Position numbers and translations under genes: made by a program. Shown piece by piece: positions 1 through 8,303 of a DNA stretch of 36,571 nucleotides (its first letter is position 1; every line of letters begins with the position of its first letter). The DNA is from Candidatus Kuenenia stuttgartensis (lineage in GTDB: Bacteria > Planctomycetota > Planctomycetia > Pirellulales > UBA1268), in assembly GCA_943332855.1 (NCBI GenBank), contig CALQRA010000018.1, positions 1 through 36,571 of the forward strand. The letters are read 5' to 3'. Below the pieces are notes generated by a model. It saw only the letters and a list, made by a program, of their open reading frames with translations. It was not told where the DNA came from and searched no databases.

Positions 1-165
1 CAGAAGGGTGAGGGCCAGCAGGGTGAGGGCCAGCAGGGTGAGGGCCAGAAGGGTGAGGGCCAGCAGGGTGAGGGCCAGCAGGGTGAGGGCCAGAAGGGTG
101 AGGGCCAGCAGGGTGAGGGCCAGAAGGGTGAGGGCCAGAAGGGTGAGGGCCAGAAGGGTGAGGGA
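1..165 (+). repeat. 15-bp in-frame tandem repeat, 11 units
   Basis: Eleven consecutive 15-bp units read CAG-[AAG or CAG]-GGT-GAG-GGC, and the last ends GGA. The only variable site among the ten complete identical-length units is the second codon (Lys or Gln), in the order K Q Q K Q Q K Q K K K. Being a multiple of three, the array encodes Q-[K/Q]-G-E-G pentapeptides without breaking frame. It probably continues to the left of the window. Confidence 0.97.
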
Positions 166-831
166 GAAGGCAGCGGTGGTGAGGGAGAGCAGGGTGAGGG
201 AGGCAAGAAGCCTGGCGGCAAAGCGAAATCTGGCGGTGAACGTTCCCAGGCCGGTCCGAAACCTCCGTCAGGCAGCGACCAAGCTGGTGGTGCCCAAGAA
301 GGCGATCAGGAAGGGGGCGGCGGGGCCGAGCCCGACCAGCCGCCCGACGGACAACCCGGATCGGCCGCAAGCCCGACGGGGAGTGGTGGATGGTCGAATG
401 GCGATGGAACAGCCCCCGACAAGGAGCCCAGCCGCGACGGCGAGGCCCCCAAGACCGAAGCCGAATGGGGGGATCAGGACACTGCGCATGCCCGCAACGC
501 TGCCGATCTGGCGGTTCGGAGCTTGAAGGATGATCTCGACAAGGGGAGGACGGATCTTCTCGACGAGCTCGGCTGGACGCGGGATCAGGCGCGGGCCTTC
601 CTCCAGCGATGGGAGGCGATGCGGTCCCTCGAAAAGAGCAATGATCCGGTCAAACGGAGCGAGTTTGATCGGGCGGTGCGGAGCCTCGGTCTGCGGGCCG
701 AGGGGGCCCGCAGCAGCCGGGGTGTGCCGGCGGACGTGAAGGGGGGGCAGGCGGAGGGGCGACGAAGCCGGCCGCCGAGCGAATATCGGGAGCAGTTCAA
801 GGCCTATACCCAGGGGACAACCGGAGAATGA
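1..831 (+). CDS. C-terminal part of a large repeat-containing hypothetical protein (5' end outside window)
   Basis: The reading frame is open from base 1 to the TGA at 829-831, giving 276 residues with no in-frame stop, so this is the tail of a longer protein. It begins with eleven near-perfect pentapeptides of the form Q-[K/Q]-G-E-G, then a low-complexity G/P/E/D-rich linker (about residues 55-165). A more ordinary charged, helical end (about 170-276) contains LGWTRDQARAFLQRW and finishes EYREQFKAYTQGTTGE. Low-complexity Q/G repeats before such a tail resemble large DUF4175-like planctomycete membrane proteins, but that is from memory and no domain can be proved here. The arginine-rich frame over the same bases is a shadow. 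The stop overlaps the nadB start as ATGA, implying co-transcription. Function unknown. Confidence 0.75.
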   Translation, partial: QKGEGQQGEGQQGEGQKGEGQQGEGQQGEGQKGEGQQGEGQKGEGQKGEGQKGEGEGSGGEGEQGEGGKKPGGKAKSGGERSQAGPKPPSGSDQAGGAQEGDQEGGGGAEPDQPPDGQPGSAASPTGSGGWSNGDGTAPDKEPSRDGEAPKTEAEWGDQDTAHARNAADLAVRSLKDDLDKGRTDLLDELGWTRDQARAFLQRWEAMRSLEKSNDPVKRSEFDRAVRSLGLRAEGARSSRGVPADVKGGQAEGRRSRPPSEYREQFKAYTQGTTGE

Positions 832-2489
832 CCAAGGTGTTCGATGGCCCGCGGTACCTCGTCGCCTTCGGTCCGAAGCGAGTCCAGCACTGTTTCACCG
901 ACGTCCTCGTCCTCGGGGGAGGTGTGGCCGGGCTCCGTGCCGCGCTGGCGGTCGACCCTTCGCTTTCGGTCACCGTCGTCACGAAGGACGATCTTCTGAC
1001 TTCGTCGAGCCAATGGGCACAGGGGGGGATCGCGGGGGTCGTCGATCCGGAGGATCGCTTCGACAACCATGTTGCCGACACGCTCGTGGCCGGCGTCGGG
1101 CTGTGTCACGACGGGGTGGTCGATTCGGTCGTGCGCGAGGCGCCACAGCGGATCGCCGAGTTGATCTCCTGGGGGACAAAGTTCGACGAGCGTGACGGCC
1201 TGCTCGAACTGGGGCGGGAAGGGGGGCACAGCCACCACCGGATCGTCCACGCCCTCGGTGACGCCACAGGCCGGGAGGTGATGCGGGCGATCATCGAACG
1301 GGTCCAAGGGCTCGACCACATCGCGATGTGGCCCGGCACGTTCTCCATCGACCTCCTCACGCACGAAGGGAGCTGCCGGGGGGCGCTGGTGTGGAACGGC
1401 GCGCATGGCAAGACGCTCGTCTGGGCCAGACGCACGATCCTCGCCACCGGGGGTGCCGGTCAGCTCTACCGGGAATCGACCAATCCCGAGGGGGCCGTCG
1501 GCGACGGGATGGCGCTGGCGTGGCGCGCCGGGTGCGAGCTCCGCGACATGGAGTTCATGCAGTTCCATCCGACGGTCCTCTACATCGCCGGCGGTTCCCG
1601 GAGCCTGATCACCGAGGCCGTCCGCGGTGCCGGTGCATGGCTCGTCGATCGCGATGGCCACCGGTTCATGCCCGACTTCGATCCCCGCGCCGAACTCGCC
1701 CCCCGTGATGTCGTGTCGCGGGCGATCACCGTCGTCATGGCCCGCACCCACCACTCCAACGTCTACCTCGATCTGTCGCATCTCGATGCCGCCGGAGTGC
1801 TCGCCCGGTTCCCGGGGATGGCCCAAATCTGTGCGAAGTTCGGTCTCGATCTCGCCCGGGACCGGATCCCGGTGCGGCCGGGGGCCCATTACATGGTCGG
1901 AGGGGCCGTCGTCGACGCCATCGGCCGGACGACCCTGCCGGGATTGTTCGCCGCCGGCGAGGTGACGTCGAGCGGCCTTCACGGTGCCAACCGGCTGGCG
2001 AGCAACAGCTTGTTGGAGGGGCTTGTCTACGGCGCAAGGGCGGGGAGTGCCGCCAGCGCCGACATCCTCGCCGGGCCGCCCGACGATTTCCGTGTCCCCC
2101 CGCTTGCCAACCCGCGCGTTGCCGACACCCGTGGCGCTCTCGACCTGGCCGATATCCGCAACTCCCTCCGCAGCCTGATGTGGCGACATGTCGGTGTCGA
2201 GCGGATCGGCGACTCGCTGAGCGAAGCGCTCGACACGGTCGAGGGCTGGTGCCGGTACGTCTTGCCGCGGCAATTCTCCGACCCGGCCGGATGGCAGCTC
2301 CAAAACATGCTCGAAGTCTCCCGGCTCATAATCCGCTCGGCGCTGGAGCGGGAGGAGACCCGCGGCGTGCATGTCCGTCGTGACCATCCCGCCACGCTCG
2401 ACGACTGGCTGTGCCATGTCGCCTGGCGGAGGGGCGCCGCTGGACCGTGGCGCGAACCACTTCCCCGCGGGAGTGCCGTCCCCGCCTGA
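828..2489 (+). CDS. nadB: L-aspartate oxidase
   Basis: FAD-dependent oxidation of L-aspartate to iminoaspartate, the first step of de novo NAD synthesis; cytoplasmic. At 553 residues it is close to the usual family length. Visible features are the dinucleotide-binding GGGVAG loop (about residues 30-35), the SSSQWAQGGIAG FAD motif, HHRIVHALGDATG, the substrate-side MEFMQFHPT, and the C-terminal FAD signature LHGANRLASNSLLEGLVYG. The overall pattern fits NadB rather than succinate dehydrogenase or fumarate reductase flavoproteins. The ATG lies in an ATGA overlap with the upstream stop, with GGAG close upstream, so translation is probably coupled. The quinolinate synthase partner nadA and nadC are not in the window. 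Confidence 0.93.
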   Translation: MTKVFDGPRYLVAFGPKRVQHCFTDVLVLGGGVAGLRAALAVDPSLSVTVVTKDDLLTSSSQWAQGGIAGVVDPEDRFDNHVADTLVAGVGLCHDGVVDSVVREAPQRIAELISWGTKFDERDGLLELGREGGHSHHRIVHALGDATGREVMRAIIERVQGLDHIAMWPGTFSIDLLTHEGSCRGALVWNGAHGKTLVWARRTILATGGAGQLYRESTNPEGAVGDGMALAWRAGCELRDMEFMQFHPTVLYIAGGSRSLITEAVRGAGAWLVDRDGHRFMPDFDPRAELAPRDVVSRAITVVMARTHHSNVYLDLSHLDAAGVLARFPGMAQICAKFGLDLARDRIPVRPGAHYMVGGAVVDAIGRTTLPGLFAAGEVTSSGLHGANRLASNSLLEGLVYGARAGSAASADILAGPPDDFRVPPLANPRVADTRGALDLADIRNSLRSLMWRHVGVERIGDSLSEALDTVEGWCRYVLPRQFSDPAGWQLQNMLEVSRLIIRSALEREETRGVHVRRDHPATLDDWLCHVAWRRGAAGPWREPLPRGSAVPA

Positions 2490-2505
2490 CTGGGCTTCCC
2501 GGGCA

Positions 2506-2522
2506 GCGGCCGCGACGGCCGC
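2506..2522 (+). terminator. Small hairpin downstream of nadB
   Basis: GCGGCCG (2506-2512) and CGGCCGC (2516-2522) form a perfect 7-bp stem with a CGA loop, 16 nt after the nadB stop. There is no T-tract, so it could be a weak or Rho-assisted terminator, or chance in GC-rich DNA. Confidence 0.25.
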
Positions 2523-2558
2523 CACGGGCCCGCGGTCAGGCCGGGTAGGGCCGGGGGA

Positions 2559-2588
2559 TTGCCCAGCGGGGGCTCCACACCCCAGAAT
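2559..2588 (+). promoter_or_regulatory. Possible promoter for the ABC transporter cluster
   Basis: TTGCCC (2559-2564), an 18-nt spacer and CAGAAT (2583-2588) each match four of six sigma-70 consensus bases. It sits in the 143-nt gap between nadB and the ABC ATPase gene, where a promoter would be expected. Visual call only. Confidence 0.28.
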
Positions 2589-2632
2589 GGGTTGTTTCTT
2601 CATCCCTCCACCCGACCAGCAGCCCATCAGCC

Positions 2633-3376
2633 ATGTCTGAAACGAACAGTCCTGGCGGAGAAGCCATGATCGAGGCCGACGGCCTCTGCAAGTATTACGG
2701 TCCCTTCATCGCCATCGAGGATGTCTCGTTCCGCGTGCCGCGGGGCGAGGTCGTAGCATTTCTCGGGCCCAACGGTGCGGGCAAGAGCACGACGATGAAG
2801 ATCCTCACCGGCTATCTGGCCCCGTCGGCCGGGACGGCGCGGATCGCCGGTCACGACATGTCGACCGACCGCCTCGCCGGGGCGACCAGGCTCGGCTATC
2901 TGCCGGAGAACGGCCCGCTCTACCCCGACATGACGCCACGGACGCTCCTCGAATTCTTCGCTGATGCCCGGGGCATGAAGAAACGGCAGAAGGAGGAGCG
3001 GATCGAGGCGGTGGTGAAGCAGTGCCAACTCGGGAGCGTGATCGGCAAGGCGATCTCGAAGCTCTCCAAGGGCTACCGGCAGCGTGTCGGCATGGCGCAG
3101 GTGCTCCTCCACGAGCCCGACGTGCTGATCCTCGACGAGCCCACCAGCGGCCTCGATCCGAACCAGATCCGCGAGGTGCGCGAAACAATCCGCCGATTGG
3201 GTGAGAAAAAAACGATCCTCCTTTCCACGCACATCCTCCAAGAGGTCGACGCCCTGGCGGATCGTGTGATCCTCATCGCCGAGGGACGAAAGCGGTTCGA
3301 CGGCACGCCCCGGGACCTCGTCCGAGACGGCCGCGGGCTCGACGAACACTTCTACGAGATGACCCGGTCGGCGTGA
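2633..3376 (+). CDS. GldA-like ABC transporter ATP-binding protein
   Basis: Energy-coupling ATPase of an ABC-2-type transporter, acting at the inner face of the cytoplasmic membrane. In 247 residues it shows Walker A GPNGAGKST (residues 45-53), a Q-loop region near GYLPENGPLYPDMT, the signature LSKGYRQR in place of LSGGQ (typical of the GldA/ABC-2 branch), Walker B VLILDEPTSGLDP and the H-loop STHIL. Two starts are possible: ATG 2633, or ATG 2666 (residue 12), which has GGAG 5 nt upstream (2657-2660) and sits just before the conserved domain; the second may be the true one. It is followed after 124 nt by its fused permease/auxiliary partner. Substrate unknown. Confidence 0.9.
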   Translation: MSETNSPGGEAMIEADGLCKYYGPFIAIEDVSFRVPRGEVVAFLGPNGAGKSTTMKILTGYLAPSAGTARIAGHDMSTDRLAGATRLGYLPENGPLYPDMTPRTLLEFFADARGMKKRQKEERIEAVVKQCQLGSVIGKAISKLSKGYRQRVGMAQVLLHEPDVLILDEPTSGLDPNQIREVRETIRRLGEKKTILLSTHILQEVDALADRVILIAEGRKRFDGTPRDLVRDGRGLDEHFYEMTRSA

Positions 3377-3424
3377 CGCCGGGCGCTGGTGTTCCCCGCG
3401 GGGCGGGCCGGCACCTGCCCATCA

Positions 3425-3443
3425 CCACCCCGGGCCGGGGTGG
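3425..3443 (+). other. 8-bp GC hairpin between ABC ATPase and permease genes
   Basis: CCACCCCG (3425-3432) and CGGGGTGG (3436-3443) pair perfectly around a GGC loop, 48 nt after the ATPase stop. No T-tract follows. It may act as an mRNA processing or stability element that sets the ratio of ATPase to permease, or as a partial terminator. Confidence 0.4.
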
Positions 3444-3500
3444 CCGCATCGATCAACGACATTCAACCGATCCGTTTCACAGCAAGTCCGGGGAAGCATC

Positions 3501-6224
3501 ATGAACTGGCACGTTCTCGACGCGGTGTTCAAGCGGAACTTCGTCGCCTACTTTTCCAGTCCCACCGGCTACGTTTTCATCTGTGTGTTCGTGCTGCTCG
3601 GGTCGCTGGCGGCCTTCTGGCCCCCTGAATTCTTCAACTCCAACCTCGCCAATCTCGACCAGCTCAACCGCTACCTCCCCTTCATCCTCCTCGTCTTCAT
3701 CCCGGCGATCACGATGAGCGTGTGGGCGGACGAGCGCCGTCAGGGGACCGACGAACTGCTGCTGACGATCCCGGCGAGCGACTGGGAGGTGGTGTTTGGC
3801 AAGTATCTCGCCACGGTCGGGATCTACACCGTCGCCCTGATGTTCTCCTGCATCTGCAATCTCATCATCCTCCTGCGCTGGGGCACTCCCGACGGAGGCC
3901 TGTTCCTCACCAACTACCTCGGCTACTGGTTTGTCGGGCTGTCGATGCTCGCCATCGGGATGGTGGCGAGCTTCCTCACCAGCAACCTCACCGTTGCCTT
4001 CATCCTCGGGCTGATCCTCAACGCGCCGCTCGCCGTGGCCGATCAGGCGGTGACGGTCATGGATCCGAAGATGGCCGATCGGGTCCGGGCTTGGAGTCTG
4101 GCGGAGAACTTCTCCGATTTCGGCCGCGGGATCATCAGCGTGTCGTCGGCCGTGTTCTTTCTCGGGATCGTGGCCGTGGCCCTCTACATCACCATGGTGC
4201 TCATCGGCCGCCGCCACTGGACCGGACGCCGCGACGGCGCCAAGCTCGGCGTCCATTTCGCGCTGCGGGCGCTGGGGCTGGCTGGAGTGGCGCTGGGGTC
4301 GGTGCTCGTCTGCCGGGCGATGGATGTCCGCCACGACCTCTCCGCGGAGCAGATCAGCTCTCTCTCGGCCGACACGCGCAAGCTCCTGGCGGAGTTCAAT
4401 CCCCCCCGCCCCGTGGAGATCACCGCCTACGTCAGCCCGAGCGTCCCCGAGGAATACACCCAGACGCGGCTGACGCTCCTCAACATGCTCCGGCAGTTCG
4501 AGCGACTCGGCCGTGGCAAGGTGAATGTCCAGGTGGTGTCGGCCGAACCGAAGACCGATGCCGCGGCCCTGGCCAGGCAGCAGTTCGGCATCGAGCCGGT
4601 GAAGGTCATGTCGCGGGTCCGCGGCACGTACCGCGACGAGGACATCTTCCTCGGCTGTGCCTTCACCAGCGGCCTCGAGAAGGTCGTCGTGCCGTTCTTC
4701 GACAAGGGCACGCCGGTCGAGTACGAGCTGATCCGCTCGATCTCCACCGTGGGCAACGAGGGGCGGAAGCGCCTCGGTGTGCTCACGACCGACGCCGATC
4801 TGTTCGGCGGCGTCGACATGATGACCGGCCAGCAGCGGCCCCGGCAGGCGATCGTCGACGAGCTCGAGAAGCAATACGACGTTGTCCAAGTCGATGCCAC
4901 GGCGCCGATCACCGAGAAATACGACGTCCTCCTCGCGGTCCAGCCGTCGACCCTCGGCCCGGAGCAGATGGGGCATCTCGTCGCCGCGGTGCGGGAGGGC
5001 CAACCGGTGGCGATCTTCGAGGATCCGCTCCCCGTCCTCATGACGGGCGTACCGGGGACCGACCAGCCGCGGCGTGGACCCGGGGGGCCGATGGCGATGT
5101 TCCAGCCCCAAGGGCAACCGAAGGGGGAGATTGGTCTCCTCTGGCAGGTGCTCGGCGCGAAGCCCGCGGCGCGGGAGGGGCGGCCGGCGATGGGGCAGAT
5201 GGGAGCGGGGTCGCTCGTCATCTGGCAAGACTACAACCCCCATCCGAAGCTCCAGATGCCGCATGAGTTCGTGTTTATCGACAACGATCTTGGCCTCGGG
5301 TCCGGCCTCGCCGATTCCTTCAGCCAGACCAGCGCCGTGACGGCCGGCCTTCAGGAAATCCTCTTCCCCTTCCCCGGCGCCGTCTCGAAAGACGACACCG
5401 CCGATGTCGACTGGACGCCGCTGGTCCAGACGAGCACGCGATCCGGAACGATCGAGGTCGAGCAAGTGATGCGCAACCGCGGCGACATGGCGCAGTTGCA
5501 GGTCTTTGAGAAGCAGGGGAAGCAGGCGATGGTCCTCGCCGCTGCGATCGAGCGCCGGCCCCCGGCCGGCAGCGAGGGGGCCCCGGTGAAGGCCGTCATC
5601 GTCGCCGACATCGATCTCCTCGATGGCCGGATCTTTGGTCTGCGGAACCGTCAGGACGAGGTCTTCGGGCTCGATTTCGACAACGTCACCTTTGCCCTCA
5701 ACATCCTCGACTCGCTCGCCGGCGACGAGCGGTTTCTCGAGATCCGCAAGCGAAAGCCGAAGCACCGCACGCTCGAGCGCATTGAGGCGACCGTCGCCGA
5801 CGCGCGGGAGCAGGCCGACACGGAGCGGCAGAAGTTCATCGAGCAGTGCGACCTCGCCGAACGCGAGGCGAACGGCCAGCTCGAGAAGGAAGTGGGGGAT
5901 TTCGAACGGAAGATCAAGGAGCTCGAGGCCAGCGGCGACGCCGATCCCCAAGCCGCGATGCAGATGATGCAGCAGCTGGCCGCGAAGCGGGCGCTGGCGC
6001 AGCGGCGCCTGGAGACCAAAACCGAGCAGCTCACCCGGCAGCGCGACATCGAGATGGAGAAGGTCGAACGCCAACTCGGCGCTAAGGTTCGACAGGAGCA
6101 GGACCGGCAGAAGTGGCTGGCGGTGCTCCTGCCGCCGATCCCGCCGCTGGTGGTGGCGTTCTTCGTCTACTTCCGCCGCCGGGCCCAGGAACGCGAGGGC
6201 GTGGCGAAGACGCGGCTGCGGTGA
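3501..6224 (+). CDS. Fused ABC-2 permease / GldG-type auxiliary protein
   Basis: A 907-residue membrane protein that joins two proteins usually encoded separately. Residues 1-240 form an ABC-2 (GldF-like) permease with about six membrane segments (for example YVFICVFVLLGSLAAFW and VFFLGIVAVALYITMVLIG) and the cytoplasmic loop ADERRQGTDELLLTIPASDW. A seventh segment near 255-272 leads into a GldG/ABC_transp_aux extracytoplasmic domain (about 280-720) containing GRKRLGVLTTDADLFGG. A long charged coiled coil (about 750-870) precedes a final segment, LAVLLPPIPPLVVAFFVYF. GGGGA lies just upstream of the ATG. It is the partner of the ATPase at 2633. The family is associated with gliding in Bacteroidetes, but homologues occur in non-gliding bacteria, so the substrate is open. 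Confidence 0.88.
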   Translation: MNWHVLDAVFKRNFVAYFSSPTGYVFICVFVLLGSLAAFWPPEFFNSNLANLDQLNRYLPFILLVFIPAITMSVWADERRQGTDELLLTIPASDWEVVFGKYLATVGIYTVALMFSCICNLIILLRWGTPDGGLFLTNYLGYWFVGLSMLAIGMVASFLTSNLTVAFILGLILNAPLAVADQAVTVMDPKMADRVRAWSLAENFSDFGRGIISVSSAVFFLGIVAVALYITMVLIGRRHWTGRRDGAKLGVHFALRALGLAGVALGSVLVCRAMDVRHDLSAEQISSLSADTRKLLAEFNPPRPVEITAYVSPSVPEEYTQTRLTLLNMLRQFERLGRGKVNVQVVSAEPKTDAAALARQQFGIEPVKVMSRVRGTYRDEDIFLGCAFTSGLEKVVVPFFDKGTPVEYELIRSISTVGNEGRKRLGVLTTDADLFGGVDMMTGQQRPRQAIVDELEKQYDVVQVDATAPITEKYDVLLAVQPSTLGPEQMGHLVAAVREGQPVAIFEDPLPVLMTGVPGTDQPRRGPGGPMAMFQPQGQPKGEIGLLWQVLGAKPAAREGRPAMGQMGAGSLVIWQDYNPHPKLQMPHEFVFIDNDLGLGSGLADSFSQTSAVTAGLQEILFPFPGAVSKDDTADVDWTPLVQTSTRSGTIEVEQVMRNRGDMAQLQVFEKQGKQAMVLAAAIERRPPAGSEGAPVKAVIVADIDLLDGRIFGLRNRQDEVFGLDFDNVTFALNILDSLAGDERFLEIRKRKPKHRTLERIEATVADAREQADTERQKFIEQCDLAEREANGQLEKEVGDFERKIKELEASGDADPQAAMQMMQQLAAKRALAQRRLETKTEQLTRQRDIEMEKVERQLGAKVRQEQDRQKWLAVLLPPIPPLVVAFFVYFRRRAQEREGVAKTRLR

Positions 6225-6248
6225 GCGACCACGGCCGTCGGCCCCCGT

Positions 6249-6289
6249 GACACGAGAGCCGACCGACACGAGAGCCGACCGACACGGGA
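6249..6289 (+). repeat. 16-bp tandem duplication upstream of the DUF4340 gene
   Basis: GACACGAGAGCCGACC occurs twice back to back (6249-6264 and 6265-6280), and a third partial copy begins GACACGGGA (6281-6289). It fills much of the 87-nt gap between the fused permease and the DUF4340 gene, about 20 nt before the ribosome-binding site. Confidence 0.9.
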
Positions 6290-6311
6290 CAGTTCCCCGG
6301 AGAGAAGAATC

Positions 6312-8303
6312 ATGGCAGACGACCACAGGGCCCGGAATCATCACACTCGCAACGACGTGCCTCCGTCCCTTCCCATCGGGGGAGCTGGCGCCCGGGTGCG
6401 TCGCCGAATGGAGGAGGACGCCGGCGGAGCTTCACGCGGCGTGTGGGGGAGAACCTCGCTGTTTCTCCTCGGAGGGGCCGGCATGCTCCTCCTCGGCTGG
6501 CTCGCGCAGCCCCGCTACCAGAGCCGTGAGGTGAAGCCAGAGGCGGAGCGGATCCTCTTTCCCGAACTCGCCGACGTCCAGAAGGCCGCCAGCCTCGAAG
6601 TGGTCAAATACGACGAGGAACTGGCAACGCTGCAGCCGTTCAAGGTGATCCAGGCGGGGGGGGTGTGGGTGCTTCCGTCGCACCAGAACTACCCGGCCGA
6701 TGCCAAGGAACACCTCGCCGCGGCGGCGACGGAACTGGTCGATCTCGAGTCGCTCGACGTCGTCAGCACGTCGGCGGCCGATCACGAGACCTACGGCGTC
6801 ATCGAGCCCGATCCGGAGAAGATCAAGCCGGGCATGACCGGCGTCGGCGAGCTGATCGAGATCCGCGATGCCGGTGGAAGCAAGCTCGCGCGCCTCGTCG
6901 TCGGCAAGGAGGACAAACGGCCCGGGGCGTCCGCCGCCGGGGGGAAGAAGCTCCGATTCGTGCGCAAGGCGGGGCAGGATCCGGTCTACCGCGTCGAGAT
7001 CGACACCTCGAAGTTCACGACGCGCTTCGACGACTGGATCGAGAAGGACCTCCTCAAGCTCTCGCCGTGGGACGTGCGGCGCGCCGTACTCGACGACTAC
7101 TCGCTCGGCGCGGTCGAGTCGGGGGGGAGGGTCCGTGTCGAGCAGAATCGCAAGGACCGCATCGAGGTGGCCTACGACGACAAGGACCAGCAGTGGACAC
7201 TCGTCGGACTCGAGGCCTTCGCCGGCGGCGCCGAGCCAAAGCTCGAGACCCTCGGCGACGGGGAGGAGCTTGCCGCGCCACGGCTCAATGATCTGCGCAA
7301 CGCCCTTGGCGACCTGAAGATCATCGACGTCGTCCGCAAGCCGCCCGGTCTCTCCGCGGAGCTCAAGGCGGAGGAGAAGTTCACCGCCGACGAGGAGGCG
7401 GTGCGCTCGATGCAGCAGCGCGGCTTCCTGCCGCTGAAGTCAGGCGACATCCTCTCGACCGATGGCGAGACGATCGTCGGGATGAAGGACGGCGTCGAAT
7501 ACGTGCTCCGGTTCGGTGCCGGCACCTCCGTGGGCAGTGGCACCGGCGCGGATGTGGTGGCGGACGAGTCGACGGGGCGGTACCTCCTCGTCATGGCCCG
7601 ATTCAACGAGGGGCTCCTCGAGAAACCACTCCTCGAGGAGGTGCCGGCCGACGGCGGGGAGCCAGCCGGGACCAGCGGCAAGGAGCCTGCCGCCGAGGGG
7701 GATGCCGCCGATCAACTCAAGGCGGCCGACGAAGCGGAGGCCAAGGCCCAGGCAGCGCTCGAGGCGCGCCGTGCCGTGGAACGGGAGAACCGACGGCGCC
7801 AGGACGACTACGACGCGAAGGTGAAGGCGGCCCAGCGCCGTGTCCGTGAGCTCAATGCCCGGTTCGCCGACTGGTACTACATCGTGCCGGCGAAGGAGTT
7901 TGCGAAGATCCATCTCAATCGGGCCACGGTCGTGCAGCCAAAGGGGACCGATGCCGCCGATGTCGGGCCGCCGGGGGGAGGATTGCCCTTCGGTGCCGGT
8001 GGGGGGGCTCCCCTGGGTCGCCCCAGAGCCCGCCCCGCGCCGACACCCCCGCCGGCGGAGCCAGCCCCGGCGGCAGACGCCTCGGTCGAGACGGCCGCAC
8101 CGCCGGCCGCCGATGCCCCCGCCGATGCCGATGCCGACGCGGCACCTCCGGCCCCTGCAGGGGAGGAGGCTCCTTCAGCCCCGGTCGGGGACACCGTTCC
8201 GCCGGCAGACGCGCCCGCTCCCGCTGCGACCGAGCCCGCCGCGCCGGTCGACGCCCCGGTGCCTCCCGCGACACCGGAGCCCGTGCCACCGGCCGGATCG
8301 TGA
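6312..8303 (+). CDS. DUF4340 domain membrane protein with Ala/Pro-rich tail
   Basis: A 663-residue protein with one N-terminal membrane segment (residues 48-65, TSLFLLGGAGMLLLGWLA), then a soluble domain matching the DUF4340 pattern: paired lobes with YDEELATLQPFKVIQAGGVW, ADHETYGVIEP and DPVYRVEIDTSKF. A charged helical stretch rich in Ala/Glu/Lys follows (about 470-525). The last hundred residues (about 560-663) are a low-complexity Ala/Pro/Asp tail, likely disordered in the periplasm. DUF4340 genes commonly follow GldG-type genes, and the order here agrees. GGAGAGAA lies just upstream of ATG 6312. The stop overlaps the fabH-like start (TGATG). Molecular role unknown; presumably part of the ABC complex. 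Confidence 0.85.
   Translation: MADDHRARNHHTRNDVPPSLPIGGAGARVRRRMEEDAGGASRGVWGRTSLFLLGGAGMLLLGWLAQPRYQSREVKPEAERILFPELADVQKAASLEVVKYDEELATLQPFKVIQAGGVWVLPSHQNYPADAKEHLAAAATELVDLESLDVVSTSAADHETYGVIEPDPEKIKPGMTGVGELIEIRDAGGSKLARLVVGKEDKRPGASAAGGKKLRFVRKAGQDPVYRVEIDTSKFTTRFDDWIEKDLLKLSPWDVRRAVLDDYSLGAVESGGRVRVEQNRKDRIEVAYDDKDQQWTLVGLEAFAGGAEPKLETLGDGEELAAPRLNDLRNALGDLKIIDVVRKPPGLSAELKAEEKFTADEEAVRSMQQRGFLPLKSGDILSTDGETIVGMKDGVEYVLRFGAGTSVGSGTGADVVADESTGRYLLVMARFNEGLLEKPLLEEVPADGGEPAGTSGKEPAAEGDAADQLKAADEAEAKAQAALEARRAVERENRRRQDDYDAKVKAAQRRVRELNARFADWYYIVPAKEFAKIHLNRATVVQPKGTDAADVGPPGGGLPFGAGGGAPLGRPRARPAPTPPPAEPAPAADASVETAAPPAADAPADADADAAPPAPAGEEAPSAPVGDTVPPADAPAPAATEPAAPVDAPVPPATPEPVPPAGS

Noticed and set aside
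1..165. CRISPR array
   Set aside because: The repeats are contiguous 15-bp units with no spacers and keep a coding frame.
268..489. Minus-strand 73-residue frame that looks like a lipoprotein (LLVGGC)
   Set aside because: It is antisense to the coding repeat protein, has no ribosome-binding site, and the lipobox likeness arises from the Gly/Pro-rich codons opposite.
8..526. Arg/Val/Ser-rich 172-residue frame over the repeat
   Set aside because: It is a shadow of the true frame starting at base 1, which is open through the repeat, carries a plausible helical C terminus and joins nadB by an ATGA overlap.
804..2627. Minus-strand 607-residue frame opposite nadB
   Set aside because: It is low complexity and rich in Gly/Arg/Asp/Pro, with no known motif; the plus strand encodes a complete NadB. 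Long antisense frames are expected at this GC content.
3477..6344. Minus-strand 955-residue frame opposite the fused permease
   Set aside because: It has a charged His/Arg/Glu/Leu composition typical of antisense shadows, while the plus strand has clear ABC permease and GldG features.
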